From Nocardioidaceae bacterium (GTDB taxonomy: Bacteria > Actinomycetota > Actinomycetes > Propionibacteriales > Nocardioidaceae): DNA of 6,959 nucleotides. Of the stretch, positions 1 through 5,516 are shown piece by piece; within the stretch, counting starts at the first letter, position 1; each line of letters opens with the position of its first letter. Under the pieces are notes generated by a model, which saw only the letters and a list, made by a program, of their open reading frames with translations, searched no databases and was not told where the DNA came from. A program made the translations under genes and the position numbers. The DNA lies in assembly GCA_013811715.1 (NCBI GenBank), contig JACCUS010000339.1:1-6959 (forward strand), given 5' to 3'.

Positions 1-46
1 GCCGCCTGGTCGAAAACGTACGCCGACTGGCCGACGCCGCGACTTG

Positions 47-125
47 CCTTGTATACATGGCAACGGCACAGTCTGCACGGCAGATCTGCCATGTAAACAA
101 GCCGCGCGCCTTGTTTACATGGCAA
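47..125. repeat. Three copies of a 17-base repeat, two as an inverted pair
   Basis: A 17-base unit occurs three times. Copy A (47-63, plus) reads CCTTGTATACATGGCAA. Copy C (109-125, plus) reads CCTTGTTTACATGGCAA and differs from A at one base. Copy B (87-103) is the same unit on the minus strand over 15 to 16 bases. B and C form a perfect 15-base-pair inverted repeat (87-101 with 110-124) around the 8-base loop CCGCGCGC. Centre-to-centre distances are about 40 bases (A-B), 22 (B-C) and 62 (A-C), all close to whole helical turns, so the copies would lie on roughly one face of the DNA. Copy A contains the palindrome TGTATACA, loosely like the GTM-KAC half-sites of FadR-type GntR regulators. An operator array is the favoured reading. 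A hairpin involved in ending ispG transcription, or a dispersed repeat family, are alternatives. Confidence 0.75.
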
Positions 126-139
126 ACGCCCAGGGGCGT
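126..139 (-). terminator. ispG: Possible weak terminator hairpin after ispG
   Basis: Sixteen bases past the ispG stop codon the minus-strand transcript can fold a 5-base-pair stem ACGCC/GGCGT with a 4-base loop (126-130 with 135-139). The first transcript bases after it are only TTGCC, so there is no real U tract. The longer 15-base-pair dyad at 87-124 follows at once and could add to termination. Actinobacterial terminators often lack U tails, so this is possible but weak. Confidence 0.25.
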
Positions 140-155
140 CGGTGGCGGGCGGGCG

Positions 156-1352
156 CTAGGAGACGGTGACGGTGGGAGCGCCGGGAGCAGACGAACCGGA
201 CCCCATCGAGGTGGCGGCGGCCTCGCCGTCGAGGGGCTCGCCCATCTCGTCGGCGAGCCGCATGGCCTCCTCGATCAGAGTCTCCACGATCATCGACTCC
301 GGCACGGTCTTGATCACCTCGCCCTTGACGAAGATCTGCCCCTTGCCGTTGCCAGACGCCACGCCCAGGTCGGCCTCGCGGGCCTCCCCCGGCCCGTTGA
401 CGACACACCCCATCACGGCCACCCGCAGCGGCACCTCCATGCCTTCGAGGCCGGCCGTCACCTCGTCGGCCAGCTTGTAGACGTCGACCTGGGCTCGGCC
501 ACACGAGGGGCACGAGACGATCTCCAACCTGCGCGGGCGCAGGTTCAGCGACTCCAGGATCTGAAGCCCGACCTTGACCTCCTCCACCGGCGGTGCCGAC
601 AGCGAGACCCGGATCGTGTCGCCGATGCCCCGCGACAGCAGGGCGCCGAACGCCACCGACGACTTGATCGTGCCCTGGAAGGCCGGGCCCGCCTCGGTGA
701 CGCCAAGGTGCAGCGGCCAGTCGCCGGCCTCCGACAGCAGCTCGTAGGCGCGCACCATCACGACGGGGTCGTTGTGCTTGACCGAGATCTTGAAGTCGTG
801 GAAGCCGTGCTCCTCGAACAATGACGCCTCCCACACCGCCGACTCGACCAGCGCCTCGGGCGTCGCCTTGCCGTGCTTCTGCATCAGCCGCCGGTCCAGC
901 GACCCGGCGTTGACGCCGATGCGGATCGAGGTGCCGCGGTCCTTCGCGGCGGCGGCGATCTGCTTGACCTGGTCGTCGAACTTGCGGATGTTGCCGGGGT
1001 TCACCCGTACTGCGGCGCAGCCGGCGTCGATGGCGGCGAAGACGTACTTGGGCTGGAAGTGGATGTCGGCGATCACCGGGATCTGGGAGTGCCGGGCGAT
1101 CTCGCTCAGTGCATCCGCGTCGTCTTGGGTCGGGCAGGCGACTCGCACGATGTCGCAGCCCGACGCGGTGAGCTCGGCGATCTGCTGCAGGGTGGTGTCG
1201 ACCTCGGACGTGACTGTCGTAGTCATCGACTGCACCGAGACGGGCGCGTCGCCACCCACGAGCACCTTGCCGACCTTGATCTGCCGTGTCTCGCGGCGTG
1301 GCGCGAGCACCGGCGGTGGGGCGGCGGGCATTCCCAGGTCGATGCTGGTCAT
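156..1352 (-). CDS. ispG: 4-hydroxy-3-methylbut-2-en-1-yl diphosphate synthase (IspG/GcpE)
   Basis: IspG converts 2-C-methyl-D-erythritol 2,4-cyclodiphosphate to HMBPP, the penultimate step of the MEP pathway in the cytosol, using electrons from ferredoxin or flavodoxin. The 398-residue product has the family's N-terminal TIM-barrel part (about 20-270; QSMTTT at 41-46, VRVNPGNI at 115-122, RIGVNAGSL at 144-152) and the C-terminal [4Fe-4S] domain. Cluster ligands are all visible: C281 and C284 in CPSCGR, C316 in MGCVVNGPGEA, and E323, which has the same +7 spacing from the third cysteine as the fourth ligand of the E. coli enzyme. The ATG at 1352 is supported by GGAGG at 1360-1364, seven bases upstream. 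The protein is somewhat longer than the E. coli form (372), through about 20 extra N-terminal residues and a Ser/Gly/Ala/Pro tail after residue 370. It is the last gene of the dxr-rseP-ispG operon, 52 bases behind rseP. Confidence 0.97.
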   Translation of the reverse strand: MTSIDLGMPAAPPPVLAPRRETRQIKVGKVLVGGDAPVSVQSMTTTVTSEVDTTLQQIAELTASGCDIVRVACPTQDDADALSEIARHSQIPVIADIHFQPKYVFAAIDAGCAAVRVNPGNIRKFDDQVKQIAAAAKDRGTSIRIGVNAGSLDRRLMQKHGKATPEALVESAVWEASLFEEHGFHDFKISVKHNDPVVMVRAYELLSEAGDWPLHLGVTEAGPAFQGTIKSSVAFGALLSRGIGDTIRVSLSAPPVEEVKVGLQILESLNLRPRRLEIVSCPSCGRAQVDVYKLADEVTAGLEGMEVPLRVAVMGCVVNGPGEAREADLGVASGNGKGQIFVKGEVIKTVPESMIVETLIEEAMRLADEMGEPLDGEAAATSMGSGSSAPGAPTVTVS

Positions 1353-1359
1353 GCCGGAT

Positions 1360-1364
1360 CCTCC
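1360..1364 (-). promoter_or_regulatory. ispG: Shine-Dalgarno site of ispG
   Basis: The minus strand reads GGAGG here, with seven bases before the ATG at 1352. It settles the ispG start and shows that ispG is translated independently of rseP, unlike rseP, which overlaps dxr. No promoter is recognisable in the 52-base rseP-ispG gap. Confidence 0.8.
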
Positions 1365-1404
1365 GTCTGCGGAACGGTCAGCGGGTCGATGGGAGGTACG
1401 CCGA

Positions 1405-2724
1405 TCAGCCGCTCAACGTGATCGGGTTGACGATGTCAGCCCAGATGAGCACGACGCCCATCACGATGAGCACGGAGGCGGCGGCATAGGCGACGGGCAA
1501 CAGCTGCGCCACGTCGGCGTACCCGGGATCAGGTTTCTTCCTGAGCCTCGCCATCCCGCGCCGTGCCGCCTCGTAGAGCGCACCGGCGATGTGGCCGCCG
1601 TCGAGCGGAAGCAACGGGATGAAGTTGAACAACGCGACGAAGAGGTTGACCAGTCCGAGCAGGGTGAGCAGCAGCGCCCAGCGGTCGGTGACGCTGATCT
1701 CCTCGTTGGACGAGATCTCCCCGGCCACCCGGCTGGCGCCGACCACGCTCATCGGGCTCTCGGGGTCACGCTCTTGGACGCCGACCGCGGCCTTGGCGAC
1801 TCCCACCATCCGCTCAGGGAGCTGGAGCACCGCCGAACCGGTGCGTTTGGTGTAGTCCCAGATCGTGGTGGCGACGAACGCTGCGTCCTGGCGCTCGCGC
1901 ACCTGACCCGGGCTGACGCCCAAGAAGCCGACCTGGACGAACGCGGCGGGATCGTCGAGGTTGGGACGCTCGGAGACCATCGTGTTCGTCGTCAATGTCA
2001 GCCGCTCACCGTCGCGGATCACCCCGACGCTGACCGCACCGCCGGCATTGGCGCGGATGCGGTCGGAGAACTCGTCCCAGCTGCTCATCGCCTCGCCGTT
2101 GAGGGAGACGATCTGGTCGCCCTCGCGGAACCCCGCCTCCCGGGCGGGAGCGACCGGGTCCGGGTCGGCGTCGGGGGCGACACGGCAGGCGCGCTGTCCC
2201 TCGCTGGCGGGGATGACGCAGTCGGACACCTCGCTGATGGTCAGCGTGGGTGTGGTGACCCCGATGCCCATGAAGACGCCGCCGAGCAACAAGATGGCCA
2301 GCACCACGTTGACCATCGGGCCGCCGGACATCACGATGACCTTCTTCCACCACGGTTGGCGGTAGAACAGGCGTGGCTCGTCCTCGGGCTTGAAGTTCTC
2401 GTACTCGACCGCGCGCGCGTCGGCGATCAGCTTGCCGAAGAAGCCGTCGGTGATGCCGAGCACCCGGCCGTCCGCGTCGCGCTTCGCGGGCGGCAGCATG
2501 CCGGTCATCCGGATGAAGCCCCCCAACGGGAGGGCCTTGATGCCGTACTCGGTCTCCCCGCGCTTCGTGGACCAGACCGTCTTGCCGAACCCGACGAAGT
2601 ACTGCGTCACCTTGACGCCGAACTTCTTCGCCGGCCACATGTGCCCGACCTCGTGCAACGCGATCGACGCCAAGACACCGAACAGGAACAGCACGACGCC
2701 GAGCGCATAGACCAGTGCGGTCAT
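1405..2724 (-). CDS. rseP: Site-2 intramembrane zinc protease, RseP/Rip1 type (M50)
   Basis: This is a membrane metalloprotease that makes the intramembrane cut in regulated proteolysis of anti-sigma factors and other membrane proteins. The 439-residue product shows the zinc motif HEVGH (H24, E25, H28) in the first membrane segment (about 4-26). A second hydrophobic segment lies near 128-153, a PDZ domain around 190-250 (EAGFREGDQIVSLNG), a third segment near 348-370 running into the second active-site motif PLLPLDGGH (D375 as third zinc ligand), and a last segment near 409-430. GGAGG lies at 2737-2741 inside the end of dxr, 12 bases before the ATG. The start overlaps the dxr stop by four bases (ATGA), so translational coupling is likely. 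It corresponds in position and architecture to M. tuberculosis Rip1, which also sits between dxr and gcpE. Two cysteines (C169, C179) lie just before the PDZ domain in the region expected outside the membrane. Its actual substrates cannot be read from this window. Confidence 0.96.
   Translation of the reverse strand: MTALVYALGVVLFLFGVLASIALHEVGHMWPAKKFGVKVTQYFVGFGKTVWSTKRGETEYGIKALPLGGFIRMTGMLPPAKRDADGRVLGITDGFFGKLIADARAVEYENFKPEDEPRLFYRQPWWKKVIVMSGGPMVNVVLAILLLGGVFMGIGVTTPTLTISEVSDCVIPASEGQRACRVAPDADPDPVAPAREAGFREGDQIVSLNGEAMSSWDEFSDRIRANAGGAVSVGVIRDGERLTLTTNTMVSERPNLDDPAAFVQVGFLGVSPGQVRERQDAAFVATTIWDYTKRTGSAVLQLPERMVGVAKAAVGVQERDPESPMSVVGASRVAGEISSNEEISVTDRWALLLTLLGLVNLFVALFNFIPLLPLDGGHIAGALYEAARRGMARLRKKPDPGYADVAQLLPVAYAAASVLIVMGVVLIWADIVNPITLSG
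2721..2724 (-). promoter_or_regulatory. ATGA stop-start overlap coupling dxr to rseP
   Basis: On the minus strand the rseP start ATG (2724-2722) and the dxr stop TGA (2723-2721) share two bases in the tetranucleotide ATGA. Ribosomes finishing dxr are placed at the rseP start, with GGAGG at 2741-2737 helping re-initiation. This is direct evidence that the two genes share one mRNA. Confidence 0.85.
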
Positions 2725-3989
2725 GGTGGTGTCGCTCCTCCTGCTGCTGACTGGGTCTCGACCAGCTCTGCCGTGCGGTCACGCGCCCATCGATCGGCGG
2801 CGAGCACGTCGTCCACGGTCAACTCGTCCCCTCTAGAGGGTACGTCGTCCGTGGCCAGCACCGCAGCAACAGTGGTGGCAATGCCGAGATAGGTCAGCCG
2901 ACCGGCGAGGAACGCCTCGACGCACACCTCGTTCGCGGCGTTGTAGACGGCCGGAGCGACACCTCCTCGACGGCCGGCCTGGACCGCGAGGCCGAGCAGC
3001 GGGAACACCTCGTGGTCCACCGGCTCGAAGGACCAGCTCTGCGCCCTCGTCCAGTCGACGGCGGCCGCCGCGTCGGCGACCCGGCCCGGCCAGCCCAACG
3101 CCAGGCCGATCGGGAGCCGCATGTCGGGCGGCGACGCCTGTGCGATGGTCGACCCGTCGTGGAACTCGACCATCGAGTGCACGATCGACTGGGGGTGCAC
3201 GACCACCTCGATGTGGTCGTAGTCGATGCCGAACAGCAAGTGGGCCTCGATGACCTCGAGCCCCTTGTTGACCAGCGTGGAGGAGTTCATCGTGACCATG
3301 GGCCCCATGTCCCACGTGGGATGAGTCAGCGCCTGTTCGGGGGTCACGTCCTCGAGCTCGGCCCGGGTGCGGCCACGGAAGGGTCCGCCGCTGGCAGTGA
3401 CCACGAGGCGGCGTACCTCGTCGGACCGTCCGCCGCGCAGGCACTGGGCCAGGGCGGAGTGTTCGGAGTCGACCGGCACGATCTGGCCGGGCTTGGCCGA
3501 GGCGGTGACGACCTCGCCGCCGACGATCAGGGACTCCTTGTTGGCCAGGGCGAGGGTTGAGCCGGCCGCGAGCGCTGCCAGGGTGGGTTTGAGCCCGACC
3601 GCGCCGGTCATCGCGTTGAGCACCACGTCACAGGGCGTCGCCGCGACCTGCTCGGCGGCGTCCGCGCCGGCGAGGATCTTGGGCAGCTGGAACTCGCCGC
3701 GGTGGTAGCCGTGCTGCTGCGCGGCCCGGTAGAGCGCGAGCTGCAGGTCCTCGACCGTGGTGGCGCGCGCGACGGCGACGACCTTCACGCCGAACTCGAT
3801 GGCCTGGGCGGCGAGGAGCTCGGGCTGTGCGCCGCCAGCCGCCAACGCCACGACCCGGAACCGGTCGGGATTGGCGCGCACCACGTCGAGCGCCTGGGTG
3901 CCGACCGACCCGGTCGACCCGAGCAGCACGAGGCCACGGGTTGCGATCACCGGCTCATCGTCCCACGCGGAGGCGGTCAAGAAGAACAC
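2721..3989 (-). CDS. dxr: 1-deoxy-D-xylulose 5-phosphate reductoisomerase (Dxr/IspC)
   Basis: Dxr rearranges and reduces DXP to MEP with NADPH and a divalent metal, the first committed step of the MEP pathway and the target of fosmidomycin. In the 422-residue reading the NADPH loop GSTGSVG is at 24-30 and LANKES at 148-153. Metal ligands are D174 and E176 (PVDSEHSA) and E245 (NKGLEVIEAH), with the conserved S200 (TASGG), H223 and W226 (HPTWDMG) and HPQSIVHSMVEF at 266-276. The start is uncertain. The longest form begins with GTG at 3989, because an in-frame TGA stands at 4005-4007. AGGA lies only two bases before that GTG, but 11 bases before an in-frame TTG at 3980. A GTG at 3950 is also possible. 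All keep the NADPH domain, and actinobacterial Dxr often has such an N-terminal extension. It is the first gene of the operon and overlaps rseP by four bases. Confidence 0.97.
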   Translation of the reverse strand: MFFLTASAWDDEPVIATRGLVLLGSTGSVGTQALDVVRANPDRFRVVALAAGGAQPELLAAQAIEFGVKVVAVARATTVEDLQLALYRAAQQHGYHRGEFQLPKILAGADAAEQVAATPCDVVLNAMTGAVGLKPTLAALAAGSTLALANKESLIVGGEVVTASAKPGQIVPVDSEHSALAQCLRGGRSDEVRRLVVTASGGPFRGRTRAELEDVTPEQALTHPTWDMGPMVTMNSSTLVNKGLEVIEAHLLFGIDYDHIEVVVHPQSIVHSMVEFHDGSTIAQASPPDMRLPIGLALGWPGRVADAAAAVDWTRAQSWSFEPVDHEVFPLLGLAVQAGRRGGVAPAVYNAANEVCVEAFLAGRLTYLGIATTVAAVLATDDVPSRGDELTVDDVLAADRWARDRTAELVETQSAAGGATPP

Positions 3990-4024
3990 GATCCTGATTT
4001 CGGGTCAGACACCGAATCGGGATC
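3990..4024 (-). promoter_or_regulatory. dxr: Imperfect hairpin ending at the dxr start codon
   Basis: The minus-strand RNA immediately before the GTG at 3989 can fold. GAUCC (4024-4020) pairs with GGAUC (3994-3990), and GAUUCGG (4018-4012) pairs with CCG-A-AAUC (4003-3996). There is one mismatch (C4019 with A3995), one bulged A and the loop UGUCUGAC. This makes about 12 base pairs and buries the only Shine-Dalgarno-like bases (AGGA, 3995-3992) in the stem. It could lower or control dxr translation, or simply be a DNA dyad at which a regulator binds. Whether the mRNA begins upstream of it is unknown, because I could not find a convincing dxr promoter. Confidence 0.4.
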
Positions 4025-4041
4025 GTCCCCAGAATGTGACA

Positions 4042-4065
4042 CCTACCAGCCCTTTCGGGCGTAGG
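4042..4065. repeat. Hairpin overlapping a possible -10 element
   Basis: CCTAC (4042-4046) pairs with GTAGG (4061-4065), and inside it GCCC (4049-4052) pairs with GGGC (4057-4060). The tetraloop is TTTC and the left arm has a two-base CA bulge, giving nine base pairs in all. No T run follows on either strand, so it is not a typical terminator. Its right arm shares bases with the possible -10 box TAGGCT, which fits an operator or an initiation-region dyad. Confidence 0.45.
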
Positions 4066-4067
4066 CT
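4062..4067 (+). promoter_or_regulatory. Possible -10 element (TAGGCT) for the plus-strand genes
   Basis: TAGGCT fits the TANNNT pattern common at actinobacterial housekeeping promoters. GTGACA at 4036-4041 resembles a -35 box, but the spacer of 20 bases is too long for a good match. If used, transcription would begin near 4074 and give the small ORF a leader of about 80 bases. Confidence 0.3.
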
Positions 4068-4137
4068 GAGGTAAGGCAACCCTCGGTCTGGGGTATTTCT
4101 CGGAATGCGACGACGGCGAAGACGACCCGTTACCCGT

Positions 4138-4144
4138 GGAGGAG
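4138..4144 (+). promoter_or_regulatory. Strong Shine-Dalgarno sequence before the small ORF
   Basis: GGAGGAG is the best ribosome-binding match in the intergenic region. It lies at proper distance from GTG 4154 and ATG 4157 and from no start of a longer recognisable gene. That is the main reason to take the small ORF seriously. Confidence 0.5.
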
Positions 4145-4153
4145 CCCTCTCAG

Positions 4154-4288
4154 GTGATGTTGCTCAAGGGAATCGACCCTGCAAGCGCGATCCTCGTCCA
4201 GGCTCGACCCGGCCTTGTCTACATCGACATGGAGAGCGACGCGAAGCTCGCCGACTTGCCGCCCGAGGTTCGCGCCCTCTTCGAGTAA
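4154..4288 (+). CDS. Small unrecognised protein, about 43 residues
   Basis: I do not recognise this protein. The likely start is the ATG at 4157 (43 residues) or the adjacent GTG at 4154 (44 residues). GGAGGAG at 4138-4144 stands 9 bases before the GTG and 12 before the ATG. Most third codon positions are G or C, as in the neighbouring genes. The product starts MLLKGIDPASAILVQARPG, continues with a short hydrophobic strand (LVYIDM, about 20-25), and ends in an acidic helix-like tail (ESDAKLADLPPEVRALFE). It has no signal peptide, membrane segment or cysteine. The ORF ends 50 bases before the dehydrogenase and could share its transcript. The frame continues open upstream to 4070, so it might be the remnant of a longer gene instead. 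A chance ORF in GC-rich DNA cannot be excluded, but the ribosome site and codon pattern argue for a real gene. Confidence 0.45.
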   Translation: MMLLKGIDPASAILVQARPGLVYIDMESDAKLADLPPEVRALFE

Positions 4289-4326
4289 GACCAGCGCTGC
4301 CCCGGCATCGCGTCGCGCCGCACCAC

Positions 4327-4332
4327 TATGTT
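4327..4332 (+). promoter_or_regulatory. gcdH: Candidate -10 box for a leaderless dehydrogenase mRNA
   Basis: TATGTT (TANNNT) ends six bases before the ATG at 4339, the spacing at which transcription would begin on or next to the start codon. Leaderless mRNAs are common in Actinobacteria. The only Shine-Dalgarno-like sequence, GGAG at 4333-4336, is two bases from the ATG and too close to work. No clear -35 box is seen about 17 bases upstream. Confidence 0.4.
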
Positions 4333-4338
4333 GGAGCC

Positions 4339-5504
<1,166 letters not shown>

Positions 5505-5508
<4 letters not shown>

Positions 5509-5516
5509 GGCCTCAG
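5505..5516. repeat. 12-base palindrome joining two convergent stop codons
   Basis: CTGAGGCCTCAG is a perfect palindrome that contains the dehydrogenase stop TGA (5506-5508) and, on the other strand, the amidohydrolase stop TGA (5515-5513), with only four bases between them. It has no loop and no T run, so it is not an ordinary terminator. Transcripts from both sides must run into the opposing gene unless termination is Rho-dependent. Confidence 0.7.

Larger units (their letters stand above)
1..155. other. Gene-poor left edge beyond ispG, rich in dyads
   Basis: No coding region can be supported here. All three plus frames and one minus frame are open over the first 40-60 bases, but none shows a recognisable protein or a start with a Shine-Dalgarno sequence. 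A plus-strand gene could end at the TAA at 94-96 (frame 1), and a minus-strand gene could start at the ATG at 58-56, but either would be decided by sequence outside the window. What the stretch does hold is symmetric sequence: TGTATACA at 50-57, the 12-base palindrome GGCAGATCTGCC at 79-90, a 15-base-pair inverted repeat at 87-124 and a small GC hairpin at 126-139. Base composition at 47-125 is clearly more A+T rich than the genes around it. Confidence 0.6.
3990..4153. other. Divergent intergenic region between dxr and the plus-strand genes
   Basis: This 164-base stretch separates dxr (leftward) from the plus-strand small ORF and dehydrogenase. It holds the hairpin at 3990-4024, a second hairpin at 4042-4065, a possible plus-strand -10 box at 4062-4067 and a Shine-Dalgarno sequence at 4138-4144. 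I find no convincing TANNNT box on the minus strand for dxr. The frame of the small ORF stays open back to 4070 and would encode an acidic stretch (gac/gaa-rich at 4103-4126), but there is no ATG in it before 4157. Confidence 0.6.

Noticed and set aside
1..58. Minus-strand ORF from ATG 58 running off the left edge
   Set aside because: It is only 19 codons, has no ribosome site or leaderless -10 box, its Arg/Ser-rich sequence matches nothing, and the ATG is part of the repeat unit. It cannot be judged without sequence to the left.
47..125. CRISPR-like array
   Set aside because: There are only three copies, one of them inverted, with unequal spacers of 23 and 5 bases. CRISPR repeats are direct and evenly spaced.
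57..824. Plus-strand open frame starting with ATG inside repeat copy A
   Set aside because: Most of it is antisense to ispG, the product is low-complexity, and there is no Shine-Dalgarno sequence before the ATG.
2006..2782. Second minus-strand frame (about 258 codons) overlapping rseP and dxr
   Set aside because: It is a +1 shadow of rseP with Arg-rich, motif-free translation. The in-phase rseP frame has every catalytic motif.
772..2892. Long plus-strand open frame (about 706 codons) antisense to ispG, rseP and the end of dxr
   Set aside because: It spans three genes identified by many motifs on the other strand, including their junctions. Its translation is Arg/His/Asp-rich shadow sequence with no domain. 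High GC keeps such antisense frames open.
4105..4338. 78-residue N-terminal extension of the dehydrogenase from ATG 4105
   Set aside because: The extension is Arg/Pro-rich shadow sequence in a different frame from the better small ORF. Family members begin near the Met at 4339.
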